This document shows, in pieces, positions 25,787-35,410 of a stretch of DNA of 64,000 bases (its first letter is position 1; every line of letters begins with the position of its first letter). The notes below the pieces were generated by a model that did no database searches, had not been told where the DNA came from, and was given only the letters and a program-made list of their open reading frames with translations. The DNA is from CAYMZZ01 sp964395095 (GTDB lineage Bacteria; Bacteroidota; Bacteroidia; Chitinophagales; Chitinophagaceae). The stretch is taken from the NCBI GenBank assembly GCA_964395095.1, contig CAYMZZ010000002.1:310001-374000 (forward strand), read 5' to 3'. The position numbers and the translations under genes are program-made.

Positions 25787-28036
25787 ATGGAAACCATCGC
25801 ACAAACGCCCCGCTATAACTTAAATGAGGAACAGGAAAGAAAGCTGATCCTCAGGGAATACCGTTCCCTTTTGCGCTCGCTGAAAGCAAAGTTGAAACCC
25901 GGCGACAAAAAATTGCTGCGGACGGCTTTTGAAATGTCGGCCGAGGCCCATAAAACCATGCGCCGCAAAAGCGGGGAACCCTATATCCTGCATCCCCTCG
26001 CCGTTGCCAAGATTTGCGTGGAGGAGATTGGCCTGGGGGTCCGCTCCAGCATCTGCTCCCTGATGCACGACACGGTAGAAGACACCGATATATCGCTGGA
26101 AGATATTGAACGCGAATTTGGCCAGGAGATCGCCCGGATTGTGGATGGGTTGACCAAGATCTCCAACGTCATTGATATCAACGCCTCGCAACAGGCCGAG
26201 AATTTCAAAAAGATCCTGCTCACGCTCACCGATGACCCCCGCGTAATCCTGATAAAGCTGGCCGACCGCCTGCACAATATGCGCACCCTCGAGAGCATGA
26301 AGCGGGAGAAACAATTGAAGATCGCTTCCGAAACGGTTTATGTATATGCTCCGCTGGCCCACCGTATGGGCCTTTATAATATCAAGACGGAGATGGAAGA
26401 CCTGGCGATGAAGTATATGGAACCCGATGTTTACCGCGACATCGCCAAAAAACTGGCCGAAACCAAACGCGAAAGGTCCAAATACATCAACGAATTCATC
26501 CGACCCATCCGCGAAAAACTGGAACGCAGCCAGTTTAATTTCGAGATCTATGGCCGGCCCAAAAGCATCCATTCCATCTGGAATAAAATGAAGAAGAAGG
26601 CGGTGGACTTTGAAGAAGTGTACGACCTCTTTGCCATCCGCGTCATCCTCGATTCACCATCGGAAAGGGAAAAAGAAGACTGCTGGAAAGTGTATTCGAT
26701 GATTACCGACGAATACACACCATCGCCGGAGCGCTTACGCGACTGGCTCAGCAATCCCAAATCGAATGGCTATGAAGCCCTGCATACCACGGTGATGGGG
26801 CCACAGGGTAAATGGGTGGAAGTGCAGATACGCACCAAGCGAATGAACGAGATTGCGGAAAAAGGCCTGGCCGCCCACTGGAAATACAAGGAAGGCGCGG
26901 CGGATGAAAGCCGTTTCGATAAATGGTTTCAACAGATCCGGGAAGTAATCAGCAACCAGGATACCGATAGTATCGATTTTTTGCAGGACTTTAAGACCAG
27001 TTTCCTCGCCGAAGAGATCTATGTATATACCCCCAAGGGGGATGTGAAGATGTTACCGGTAGGATCCACCGCATTGGATTTCGCTTTTGCGATCCACAGT
27101 GCCGTGGGCAGCAAGACCATCGGAGCCAAAGTGAACCATAAGCTGGTACCCATCAGCCATAAGCTGCGCAGCGGCGACCAGGTGGAGATCATCACAAGCA
27201 ATAAGCAAAAGCCCAGCGAAGACTGGCTGAGCTTTGTGGTGACAGCCAAAGCGAGGGGAAGAATCAAAGATGCGCTGAAGGAAGAGAAAAGAAAAATAGC
27301 CGACGAAGGGAAATATACCATTCAACGGAAGCTGGAGGGTATGGGCGCGGCCCTGAATGCGCATAATATAGAGCAACTGGTACACTGGTTCAAGCTACCC
27401 TCGCAGCTCGATCTGTTTTACCAGGTAGCGGTGAAGAATGTGGACCTGAAAGACCTGAAAGAATTCAAGGTTGTTGGGGAAAACATCGAATTGCCCAGGC
27501 CGGCCAAGACTGTGCAGGAGTTTAAGCAGGAGTTCAGCCCGCACAATAATATCAACAAGAAGGACGCGGAACTGATCATTTTTGGCGAAAGCAGCGACAA
27601 GATCGTGTACAATCTCGCCAACTGCTGCAAACCTATTCCCGGGGATGATGTGTTTGGCTTTGTAACGACGGGGAAGGGGCTCACCATCCATCGCACCAAC
27701 TGTCCTAATGCCGCCAAGCTGCTGGCCAACTATGGCCACCGTGTGGTAAAGACCAAATGGGCGAAGAATAAGGAGATATCCTTCCTCACCGGTATGCGCA
27801 TTATTGGCATGGACGATGTGGGAGTGATACATAAAATTACCAACCTGATTTCGGGCGAGTTGCGTATCAATATCAGCGCTTTGAGTGTGGAGGCCAAAGA
27901 AGGACTGTTTGAAGGGAATATCAAAGTGTTTGTGCACGACAAGGAGGAACTGGATGAGCTGGTGAGTCGTTTAAAGCAACTTCCGGGGATTGAGTCGGTG
28001 GAGCGATTTGATACGGAAGATGTGGTGAATGGGTAA
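25787..28036 (+). CDS. Bifunctional (p)ppGpp synthetase/hydrolase, RelA/SpoT family
   Basis: This 749-residue enzyme makes and breaks the stringent-response alarmone (p)ppGpp. The hydrolase HD domain comes first and keeps its HDTVED motif (residues 94-99), so hydrolysis should be active. The synthetase domain follows from about 240 (FEIYGRPKSIHSIW, then YEALHTTVMGP and VQIRTKRMN). A TGS domain begins near 405 (EEIYVYTPKGDVKMLPVGST), then the conserved-cysteine domain (NLANCCKPIPGDD) and a C-terminal ACT domain near 672 (MRIIGMDDVGVIHKITN). Both activities look intact, which makes it SpoT-like. It is transcribed divergently from tRNA-Leu and tig. Confidence 0.95.
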   Translation: METIAQTPRYNLNEEQERKLILREYRSLLRSLKAKLKPGDKKLLRTAFEMSAEAHKTMRRKSGEPYILHPLAVAKICVEEIGLGVRSSICSLMHDTVEDTDISLEDIEREFGQEIARIVDGLTKISNVIDINASQQAENFKKILLTLTDDPRVILIKLADRLHNMRTLESMKREKQLKIASETVYVYAPLAHRMGLYNIKTEMEDLAMKYMEPDVYRDIAKKLAETKRERSKYINEFIRPIREKLERSQFNFEIYGRPKSIHSIWNKMKKKAVDFEEVYDLFAIRVILDSPSEREKEDCWKVYSMITDEYTPSPERLRDWLSNPKSNGYEALHTTVMGPQGKWVEVQIRTKRMNEIAEKGLAAHWKYKEGAADESRFDKWFQQIREVISNQDTDSIDFLQDFKTSFLAEEIYVYTPKGDVKMLPVGSTALDFAFAIHSAVGSKTIGAKVNHKLVPISHKLRSGDQVEIITSNKQKPSEDWLSFVVTAKARGRIKDALKEEKRKIADEGKYTIQRKLEGMGAALNAHNIEQLVHWFKLPSQLDLFYQVAVKNVDLKDLKEFKVVGENIELPRPAKTVQEFKQEFSPHNNINKKDAELIIFGESSDKIVYNLANCCKPIPGDDVFGFVTTGKGLTIHRTNCPNAAKLLANYGHRVVKTKWAKNKEISFLTGMRIIGMDDVGVIHKITNLISGELRINISALSVEAKEGLFEGNIKVFVHDKEELDELVSRLKQLPGIESVERFDTEDVVNG

Positions 28037-28129
28037 AAACAGGACCTGATTCCTGATGGGAGGTGAAAGTTTTTCCTTAACTTGTTTGTACTAATATATT
28101 TTTTAGATAGGGACTACTGCCACACTGCT

Positions 28130-31100
28130 ATGAGAAAAAGACGGTTATACCGTATTTTGGTTATCCTTTTTGTGCTCGCGAATCCGTACTTCAGCCGATC
28201 ACAGGATTTTTCCTTTGCCTGTAATCGCGATACCACGATTTCGGGCTGTTCACTAAATCCCTGCTTCACGCTGAGGGCCCTGGTGCCGGATATACATGCT
28301 TCATCTGCCAATTACGAAGTGAATCCCATTGTGCAGAATGGTAATGCCTGTGTGCCGCAATACCTGTCGCCCCAAACCCTGGGCACACCCACCAACCTGG
28401 TGCAGGATGATACCTATAGCGCTTTAATTCCCATCGGCTTTCCATTCAGTTTCTATGGCGTCAACTATACTAATCTTGTTGTAGGCAGCAATGGCACCGT
28501 CTGCTTTGACCCTACCCGTGCCGGGCAGGCCGCGCATTATGGAATCTTGAATGCCGGCGGGGTATTGGGGGAAACGGGCGTACCTGAAGACCTGCCCAGC
28601 GCGCTGTATGATGCCGCGCAGATCATGGGTGCTTATCACGACCTCGACATTACCTTGAACAGTTCGCCCAATCGTCGCATTCAATACCAGACCATCGGGG
28701 CCAGTCCCAATCGGAAATGGATTGTCAGCTTTTTTGAGGTTCCCCTGTTTGCCTGTCAGAATCAGTTTCAAAATACCCAGCAAATTGTACTGAACGAAGC
28801 CACCGGCATCATTGAAGTACTGATCTATAGCAAGGAGATTTGCACAAACTGGAATCAGGGCCTTGCCATGATCGGCATTCAGAATGCCACGCGTGACCAG
28901 GCCGTGATGGCACCTGGTCGCCGCGCATCCGATGCCCCCTGGGGTGCCCCGGGCCGCAACGAAGCCTGGCGCTTTGTGCCTTCCGGTGGAAGCTCCCTTT
29001 TTCTGCGTGCCGAACTTTATGTTGCCGGCAACCCCATACCGGTAACAACGCTCAACGCACCCTCTGGTATTGCCGGCAATGGCAACCTGGAACTCCTGTT
29101 TCCAAATGTATGCCCCCCTGCCGGAGCTACTACTACCTATGTCATTAAATCGGTTTATTCAAAATACGATAACCCTGCAGTGGAAGTTGCCGGTTACGAC
29201 ACCATGCGCGTAACCCGCTCATCAGCTACGGATCTGGGCGCTACCGCCAGTGCCACGGCCTCCTCCTGCGGCGCTACGGGTACGGGCAGTATTTCGGTAA
29301 CGGTGCCGGCGGGTAATGGAACCGGACCTTTTGAATACAGTATTGGCTCCGCAACAGGGCCCTGGCAAACGGGCAATAGCTTTGCCGGTCTTTTGCCGGG
29401 TAATTATACTGCCTATGTACGCGACCTGGGAGGAAGCTGCAGCAGCGCAGTGCCGGTTACTGTAGGTACCACTGGCAATTTACAGGTAAGCTTCACTACC
29501 ACCCCCACCAGTTGCCCGGGTGCCCGGAATGGGACCATCACTCTCACCACCAGTGGCACATCCAGTACCCAATACCAGATAAATGGCAGTAATTGGGGTT
29601 CTTCCAATGTAATTACCGGACTCTTGGATGGAAGCTATTTTATTAACGTTAGAGACACCAGTACAGGCTGTGTCGCCAACAACATTACGGTTACAGTGCC
29701 TGCGGGCAATTCCCCGGTAACCGGTACCGCATCGGCTACTTCTACCTCCTGCGCCGGATTGAATAATGGCAGCATCACCGTTACACCCAATGGAGCCGGA
29801 CCATTCGAATATTCGCTGAATGGTGGCAACTGGCAGCCATCCAATACGTTTAATGGATTGGCGCCGGCCAACTATACGGTTACTATTCGCGAAGGAGGGG
29901 TATGTACCTCCGCACCCATCAATGTAACCGTGAACGCAGGTGCGGGACTAAATCCAACCGTCACGAATACACCTACAACCTGCCCGGGCATCAATAACGG
30001 TACCATTACCGTGCAGTTCCCGGCGGGTACTGCCGCGCCCTATACCGTGGTACTCGATGGAACCACCAGTATTGTCAACAACAACCCGGTTACTTTCACC
30101 GGTATATCAGCAGGTACCCGAACAATTCGCATAACCGATGCCAATGGCTGCGCAACCAGCAATGCCATTTCAGTGAATATCGGCACGGGTACGGGTTTTA
30201 CTGCTACCCATACCGCTACGGGTGTAACCTGCTTTGGCGCGACCGATGGGGTTATTGATATTAGTATCGGCACCGCGGGCACAGCGCCCTATACATTCGT
30301 TTTGAATGGCACAACCACGCAAAGCGGTAATAGCGGCACCCAGTTCACCGGCCTGGCCGCGGGCAATTATTCGGTGCTGGTAACCGATGCGGCCGGTTGC
30401 AGTTTTACGATTTCTGCTATCGACATCGCATCACCGGCACAATTGAGTGCGACAGCATCGGTATTGCCTGTATCCTGCAGTGGCTCGGGCAATGGTCAGA
30501 TTACGCTGAATGCTACCGGCGGTACGCCACCCTATAGCTATTCCATCGACAATATCAATTTTCAAAGCTCTTCGCAGTTTGATCTGCCGGCCGGTGGCTA
30601 TGATGCTTATGTACGCGACGCGCGCGGTTGCACGTTTTCACTAACCGGGTTAACCATTATTCAGCCGGCTCCCCTGCAGGTGCAGATAGTGAGCACCACT
30701 AATGCCACCTGTGCGGGTGGAGCCGATGGACGCGTGGAAGTGATAGCCAGCGGAGGCACGGCGCCTTATTCATATTCCGCCGATGGTGGTTCCAGTTTTC
30801 AGCAGGACAATATTCTGCTGCTAACTCCGGGCAATTACACCATCACCGTGCGTGATGCCAATGGTTGTGAAACAAGCAGTGCCGCGGTGAATGTAGGATT
30901 GACCAATACCCTCAGCTTTACGCCCATGACCGATCCGGCACCGATTTGCGAAGGCGAATCGGTAGTGCTTCAAACCAGCAGTAACGCCACACAGTTTAGC
31001 TGGACACCGGCGATAAGTATTAACGACGTGAATATCGCCAGCCCGTCAGTGTCGCCTGCAGCAACAACTACTTATACCGTAATTTATGGCCTGGGTCAAT

Positions 31101-31897
31101 GTTCGGCTACGGATGATGTGACGGTAACCGTGAGGCCTGCGCCTGTGGCCAATGCCGGTGCTGATCTGACGATTTGTGCGGGCCAGGATGCGCAGTTAAG
31201 CGGTTCGGGTGGTATTTCCTATAGCTGGTCGCCCGCGCAATACCTGAGCGATCCGCAATCGGCCAACCCCTCCGTGCTGTCGCCCGCGCAAACAATAACG
31301 TATAGCCTGCATGTAACCGATGCCAATAATTGCCGTTCCCTGCAACCCGATCAAATGGTATTGACCGTAACCCCGCCGATCCGGATACAGATAATACCTA
31401 CCGATACCGTGGTATATCCGGGTGCACAGTTTAACCTGCAGGCCATATCGCCCGCAACCCAATATAGCTGGACACCTGCCAGTTATTTAAACAACCCACA
31501 AACGGATGCGCCCCTGTTCACCGCACCTGCGGCGGGCCAGGAAATTCAGTATCGCGTGAGTGGGACTACGGCTGCCGGTTGCCAGGGCGAGGGATCAGTC
31601 ACCATCAGGGTTTACGATGGGCCGGAAATTTATGTGCCCAATGCCTTTACCCCCAATGGTGATGGCCGCAATGATTTGTTTTTCCCCTTCCCCGTAGGCG
31701 TTAAAAGCCTTGACTATTTCCAGGTATATAACCGGTGGGGGCAACTGCTGTTCAGCACGCGCAGCCTGGGCGAAGGCTGGGATGGCCGTAATGCGGGCCA
31801 GGATCAGCCGGCTGGCGTATATATCTGGCAACTGAAAGCCGTGATGGAAGGCGATGTGGAAGTGAAGAGGCAGGGAACGGTGGTATTAATTCGATGA
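28130..31897 (+). CDS. Giant SprB-repeat adhesin with CHU_C (type B) sorting domain
   Basis: This is a 1255-residue surface adhesin-like protein for type IX secretion. The ATG at 28130 gives a signal peptide (MRKRRLYRILVILFVLANPY, cleavage after FSRSQ); a TTG 48 bases upstream is less likely. Residues about 20-290 form an N-terminal domain seen in related secreted proteins. Seven SprB-type repeats follow, each opening with a T-x-x-S/T-C motif (ASSCGATGTG, TSCPGARNG, TSCAGLNNG, TTCPGINNG, VTCFGATDG, VSCSGSGNG, ATCAGGADG). Three Ig-like units with W(S/T)PA motifs lead to the CHU_C domain (VPNAFTPNGDGRNDLF, YNRWGQLLF, GEGWDGRNAG). SprB itself is the gliding adhesin of Flavobacterium; equivalence here is inference. 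No PorP/SprF gene lies next to it. Confidence 0.9.
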   Translation: MRKRRLYRILVILFVLANPYFSRSQDFSFACNRDTTISGCSLNPCFTLRALVPDIHASSANYEVNPIVQNGNACVPQYLSPQTLGTPTNLVQDDTYSALIPIGFPFSFYGVNYTNLVVGSNGTVCFDPTRAGQAAHYGILNAGGVLGETGVPEDLPSALYDAAQIMGAYHDLDITLNSSPNRRIQYQTIGASPNRKWIVSFFEVPLFACQNQFQNTQQIVLNEATGIIEVLIYSKEICTNWNQGLAMIGIQNATRDQAVMAPGRRASDAPWGAPGRNEAWRFVPSGGSSLFLRAELYVAGNPIPVTTLNAPSGIAGNGNLELLFPNVCPPAGATTTYVIKSVYSKYDNPAVEVAGYDTMRVTRSSATDLGATASATASSCGATGTGSISVTVPAGNGTGPFEYSIGSATGPWQTGNSFAGLLPGNYTAYVRDLGGSCSSAVPVTVGTTGNLQVSFTTTPTSCPGARNGTITLTTSGTSSTQYQINGSNWGSSNVITGLLDGSYFINVRDTSTGCVANNITVTVPAGNSPVTGTASATSTSCAGLNNGSITVTPNGAGPFEYSLNGGNWQPSNTFNGLAPANYTVTIREGGVCTSAPINVTVNAGAGLNPTVTNTPTTCPGINNGTITVQFPAGTAAPYTVVLDGTTSIVNNNPVTFTGISAGTRTIRITDANGCATSNAISVNIGTGTGFTATHTATGVTCFGATDGVIDISIGTAGTAPYTFVLNGTTTQSGNSGTQFTGLAAGNYSVLVTDAAGCSFTISAIDIASPAQLSATASVLPVSCSGSGNGQITLNATGGTPPYSYSIDNINFQSSSQFDLPAGGYDAYVRDARGCTFSLTGLTIIQPAPLQVQIVSTTNATCAGGADGRVEVIASGGTAPYSYSADGGSSFQQDNILLLTPGNYTITVRDANGCETSSAAVNVGLTNTLSFTPMTDPAPICEGESVVLQTSSNATQFSWTPAISINDVNIASPSVSPAATTTYTVIYGLGQCSATDDVTVTVRPAPVANAGADLTICAGQDAQLSGSGGISYSWSPAQYLSDPQSANPSVLSPAQTITYSLHVTDANNCRSLQPDQMVLTVTPPIRIQIIPTDTVVYPGAQFNLQAISPATQYSWTPASYLNNPQTDAPLFTAPAAGQEIQYRVSGTTAAGCQGEGSVTIRVYDGPEIYVPNAFTPNGDGRNDLFFPFPVGVKSLDYFQVYNRWGQLLFSTRSLGEGWDGRNAGQDQPAGVYIWQLKAVMEGDVEVKRQGTVVLIR

Positions 31898-32135
31898 TTT
31901 GGGGATTCGGTTATTTGTTGAGCCGCCTTGGGGCTGGCAGGTTTGTTTAAAGTTTCAGGTTTAAGGTTTTCGCATTTTATTTTTATCCGGGGACGGAATT
32001 AGATGCATAATTCGTTGATTAACTAGACTATTCGATCTTGAATCTTCCAATCTTCCCAGTTTCATCAACAATAATAATCGGAAAACATAAAACGTGGAAC
32101 GTATAACGTAAAACTTACAACTTACTACTTCTCTT
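31898..32135. repeat. Degenerate word-repeat region before purA
   Basis: Words of the GATTTGGGGATTCGG type begin at the adhesin stop codon, the same vocabulary as the spacer near 40185-40225. GTTTAAAGTTTCAGGTTTAAGG words (31944-31969) are loosely complementary to the ACGTATAACGTAAAACTTAC and CTTTAAACC words near 32092-32140. The hairpin is weaker than in the other elements. This covers nearly all of the 296-base spacer; the purA promoter lies at its end. Confidence 0.6.
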
Positions 32136-32142
32136 TAAACCT

Positions 32143-32150
32143 TATTTTTG
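32143..32150 (+). promoter_or_regulatory. -7 promoter box for purA
   Basis: TATTTTTG matches TAnnTTTG exactly, 43 bases ahead of the purA ATG at 32194. Confidence 0.55.
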
Positions 32151-32193
32151 CCGCCGTTGACTAAAAAATCGTCATCAACAATTAATATCCGTC

Positions 32194-33459
32194 ATGGTAG
32201 ATGTATTACTCGGCCTCCAGTGGGGCGATGAAGGCAAGGGCAAGATTGTAGATTATTTCGCGAAAGACTATGACCTGGTTGCCAGGTTTCAGGGTGGGCC
32301 CAATGCGGGGCATACCCTCTATATCGGTGATAAGAAAGTGGTGCTGCACCAGATTCCCTCCGGCGTGTTTCATGCACAAAAGCTGAACCTGATTGGGAAT
32401 GGGGTCGTATTGGATCCGGTAACGCTGAAGCGCGAATGTGATACCGTGGCGGGCTTTGGCGTGGATCTTAAAAAAAATCTCTTTATCGCGGAGCGTACGC
32501 ACCTGATTCTGCCCACGCACCGTGCGCTGGATAAGGCTTCGGAAGCCTCGAAAGGCGGCCAGAAAATTGGCAGTACCCTGAAGGGGATCGGGCCTACTTA
32601 TATGGATAAGACCGGCCGAAACGGCTTGCGGGTAGGAGATCTGATCGACAAAAATTTTACCACCGCTTATATCAAGCTGCGTTTGAAACACCAGCGTTTA
32701 TTGGATAATTATGCTTTCGACGAAGATATTTCCGCCTGGGAAGAAGAGTTTTTTGAGGCGGTGGAATTTTTACGTGAACTGAATATTGTGAATGGAGAAT
32801 ATTTTATCAATGATCATTTGAGCAAGGGCCGGAAAGTGTTGGCAGAAGGCGCACAGGGAAGTATGCTCGATATTGATTTTGGTACCTTCCCCTTTGTTAC
32901 TTCCTCCAATACGGTTTCAGCGGGTGTGTGCAGCGGCCTGGGTGTAGCGCCTCAAAAAATCAGGGATGTAATTGGTGTAACCAAGGCCTATTGTACCCGC
33001 GTGGGTGGTGGCCCCTTCCCCACGGAGCTGCACGATGAAACAGGCGAGAAGCTGCGAAAGATCGGTAACGAATTTGGGGCAACTACTGGCCGCCCCCGCC
33101 GTTGTGGCTGGATCGACCTGGTGGCCCTTCGCTTTGCCTGCATGATCAATGGCGTAACCAAGCTGGTAATGACAAAGGCCGATGTACTGGATGCTTTTGA
33201 TGAACTGTCGGTATGTACTTCCTACCAGATCAACGGGAAAAACAGCAGCGAAATTCCTTTCAGGCTCGATAAGGGCGAAGTGCTACCCGTTTACAAAAAC
33301 TTTTCTGGTTGGGATAAGCCCAGCAGTGCAGCGAAAACCGCGTCGGAATTGCCTGACACTATGCACGACTATGTGAAATTTATTAATGAATACCTGGGTG
33401 TAAATGTGCATTATATCAGCAATGGACCCGGTCGGGATCAGATCATTTCCATCGCTTGA
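32194..33459 (+). CDS. purA: Adenylosuccinate synthetase
   Basis: PurA joins IMP and aspartate using GTP, the first committed step of AMP synthesis in the cytoplasm. The 421-residue protein has the P-loop-like GDEGKGKIVDYFA at residues 10-22 and the IMP-binding NAGHT motif near 36-40. GSTLKGIGPTYMDKTGRNGL lies near 126-145, and TTGRPRRCGWIDL near 295-307. Length and all catalytic segments are standard. It has its own promoter and stands apart from other purine genes here, apart from hpt 11 kb away. Confidence 0.97.
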   Translation: MVDVLLGLQWGDEGKGKIVDYFAKDYDLVARFQGGPNAGHTLYIGDKKVVLHQIPSGVFHAQKLNLIGNGVVLDPVTLKRECDTVAGFGVDLKKNLFIAERTHLILPTHRALDKASEASKGGQKIGSTLKGIGPTYMDKTGRNGLRVGDLIDKNFTTAYIKLRLKHQRLLDNYAFDEDISAWEEEFFEAVEFLRELNIVNGEYFINDHLSKGRKVLAEGAQGSMLDIDFGTFPFVTSSNTVSAGVCSGLGVAPQKIRDVIGVTKAYCTRVGGGPFPTELHDETGEKLRKIGNEFGATTGRPRRCGWIDLVALRFACMINGVTKLVMTKADVLDAFDELSVCTSYQINGKNSSEIPFRLDKGEVLPVYKNFSGWDKPSSAAKTASELPDTMHDYVKFINEYLGVNVHYISNGPGRDQIISIA

Positions 33460-33539
33460 TCAGAGGTAAAAAAATAGTTGAAAAAATTTGGTCAATTAAA
33501 AACTTCGCCGAAATTTTACACCCATAACCCTATCTGACT

Positions 33540-33980
33540 ATGGCATCAAAATCCGATAAGGACAAAAAACTAACGGGCAAGTCCCAGGACCTTTCCCATT
33601 CCGCTGATTCCAAGAAGGCTTCTCCCAAATCGAAGAAGTCGGAAGAGTTGGATGAGGAAGATGAACTGGACGAGGAGCTGGATGAAAAACCTGCTGCCAA
33701 AAAAGGGGCTAAGGCCGCCACATCCAAAAAAGCAAAAGATGAGGATGACGACGATGATGAGGTGGAGGAAGATGAAGTAGATGATTGGGACAAAGTGGAA
33801 GAAGAAGAAGAGTGGGACCCCGACTTCGATGAATTTGATATTCCCAAATCGAAAGGCAAGAAAGGACCTGCAGGAAAGAAAGCAGGCGCGGAAGAGGAGG
33901 ATGACTTTAAGATCGATGATGAGTTCAAGGATATGTTCAGCGACAGCGACGATTTTGATGAGGAAGAAGATGATTACTGA
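33540..33980 (+). CDS. Lysine- and Asp/Glu-rich low-complexity protein
   Basis: This is a 146-residue protein made of alternating lysine/serine-rich and acidic blocks. Basic stretches of the type SPKSKKSEE and AKKGAKAATSKKAK alternate with runs of Asp and Glu (DEDDDDDEVEEDEV; DFDEEEDDY at the C-terminus). One conserved-looking island, EEEWDPDFDEFDIPKSKGKK, lies near residues 91-110. There is no signal peptide, membrane helix or recognisable fold, so it is probably disordered and cytoplasmic. Automatic names given to such sequences are unreliable. A role in binding nucleic acid or basic proteins is only a guess. It lies between purA and pabB. Confidence 0.8.
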   Translation: MASKSDKDKKLTGKSQDLSHSADSKKASPKSKKSEELDEEDELDEELDEKPAAKKGAKAATSKKAKDEDDDDDEVEEDEVDDWDKVEEEEEWDPDFDEFDIPKSKGKKGPAGKKAGAEEEDDFKIDDEFKDMFSDSDDFDEEEDDY

Positions 33981-34030
33981 TCCTGGCAAGCCACTCGTAT
34001 TCCAACCGGTACCGAATCCATAAAGCAACC

Positions 34031-35323
34031 TTGCATAAACCTCAACTTACTGTTCCCATCTCCGATATCCCGGCATTCCGGGAATTAAAACTTAAAGTGT
34101 TGAACTGGGTGCGCTCTTTCAACACTTTTTGTTTTTTAGACAATCACGCTTACCGGTTTCCTCCGCACACGCAGGAATGCCTGTTGGGCGTGGGCGTAAA
34201 GCGGGAAATCAGGGCGGAAGAAATGGAAGGTTTGCGACAAATGGACGAAGCGCTGCAAAATCCTTCCTGGTGGATGGGGCATCTGGCCTATGATCTTTCG
34301 GCCGACCAGTTGCAGCTCCCCGGGCAGCACAAACCCCGCCCGATTGGTTTTTCGCATCTTTATTTTTTTGAGCCCGAGATACTCATTCGCCTTACAGAGA
34401 CGGAACTGCAGATAGAGGGCGCATCCCCGGAAGCTGTTTACCGGGACATACTGAACACATCTGTTGTTGAGAATGACAATACAAAACCCGTGCACATAGA
34501 ATCCCGGATGTCGCGCTCCGAATACCTGGAAACGCTCCACCAGTTGTTGGCCCATATAAGACGGGGCGATTGCTATGAGATCAATTTTTGCCAGGAGTTT
34601 TTTGCCGAGGGCGTGGAAATGGACCCCGTGAACGTGTACCAGCGGCTCAGCGCCCTATCTCCCAATCCCTTTTCAGCGCTGTACCGGCAGGGCGACAACT
34701 GGCTACTATGTGCCAGTCCTGAACGTTTTCTTTGTAAGCGGGGATCGCGCCTGCTTTCCCAACCCATCAAAGGAACCGCCAGCCGGTTCCCCGGCGATGA
34801 AAGCCGCGATATGGCCCTGAGGCAACAATTGCAGCACAGCACAAAGGACAGGGCTGAAAACGTGATGGTGGTGGACCTGGTCCGCAACGATCTGGCGCGG
34901 ATCTGCCAGGAAGGCAGCGTTCAGGTGGATGAGCTCTACGGAATTTATACCTTTCCGCAGGTGCACCAGATGATCTCCACCATCAGTGGCGAACTGATGC
35001 CCCAGGTGGCTTTCAGCGAAGTTATGGAAGCCATGTTTCCGATGGGATCAATGACGGGCGCCCCTAAAAAAAAGGTAATGGAACTGATTGCCCGCTACGA
35101 AAAAAGCCGGAGAGGTTTGTTTTCCGGGGCACTGGGTTATATAGATCCATCCATGAACTTCGACTTCAATGTTGTCATTCGCAGCATCCTTTACAATGCG
35201 GCAACAGGCTATCTCTCGCTGCCGGCGGGTTCAGGCATTACTTTTTACAGTGATCCGGAAAAAGAATGGGAAGAATGCACATGGAAAATTCAGGCGATGA
35301 AGCAGGTGCTGGAAAACAAGTAA
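34031..35323 (+). CDS. pabB: Aminodeoxychorismate synthase component I (PabB)
   Basis: PabB converts chorismate and ammonia to 4-amino-4-deoxychorismate on the way to folate. The protein has 430 residues from a TTG start. The chorismate-binding half shows GDCYEINFCQEF near 179-190, the PIKGT motif at 245-249 (the lysine is diagnostic for PabB, where TrpE has PIAGT), NVMVVDLVRND near 278-288 and GSMTGAPKKKVMELI near 345-359. The N-terminal part is weaker, as is usual. No pabA or pabC gene sits next to it, so the glutamine amidotransferase partner must be elsewhere. Anthranilate synthase is the main alternative, but the PIKGT lysine argues against it. Confidence 0.9.
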   Translation: MHKPQLTVPISDIPAFRELKLKVLNWVRSFNTFCFLDNHAYRFPPHTQECLLGVGVKREIRAEEMEGLRQMDEALQNPSWWMGHLAYDLSADQLQLPGQHKPRPIGFSHLYFFEPEILIRLTETELQIEGASPEAVYRDILNTSVVENDNTKPVHIESRMSRSEYLETLHQLLAHIRRGDCYEINFCQEFFAEGVEMDPVNVYQRLSALSPNPFSALYRQGDNWLLCASPERFLCKRGSRLLSQPIKGTASRFPGDESRDMALRQQLQHSTKDRAENVMVVDLVRNDLARICQEGSVQVDELYGIYTFPQVHQMISTISGELMPQVAFSEVMEAMFPMGSMTGAPKKKVMELIARYEKSRRGLFSGALGYIDPSMNFDFNVVIRSILYNAATGYLSLPAGSGITFYSDPEKEWEECTWKIQAMKQVLENK

Positions 35324-35410
35324 AACTACGCACCGCATGGATTGCCGTGCCTTATTCGGGTGGATTGGCATAGCATTTGACAGATATTGATTAACCCAAA
35401 ATAAACGAAT

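Noticed and set aside
34031..35323. Anthranilate synthase component I (TrpE)
   Set aside because: The active-site segment is PIKGT with lysine, diagnostic for PabB, and no trp genes are nearby.
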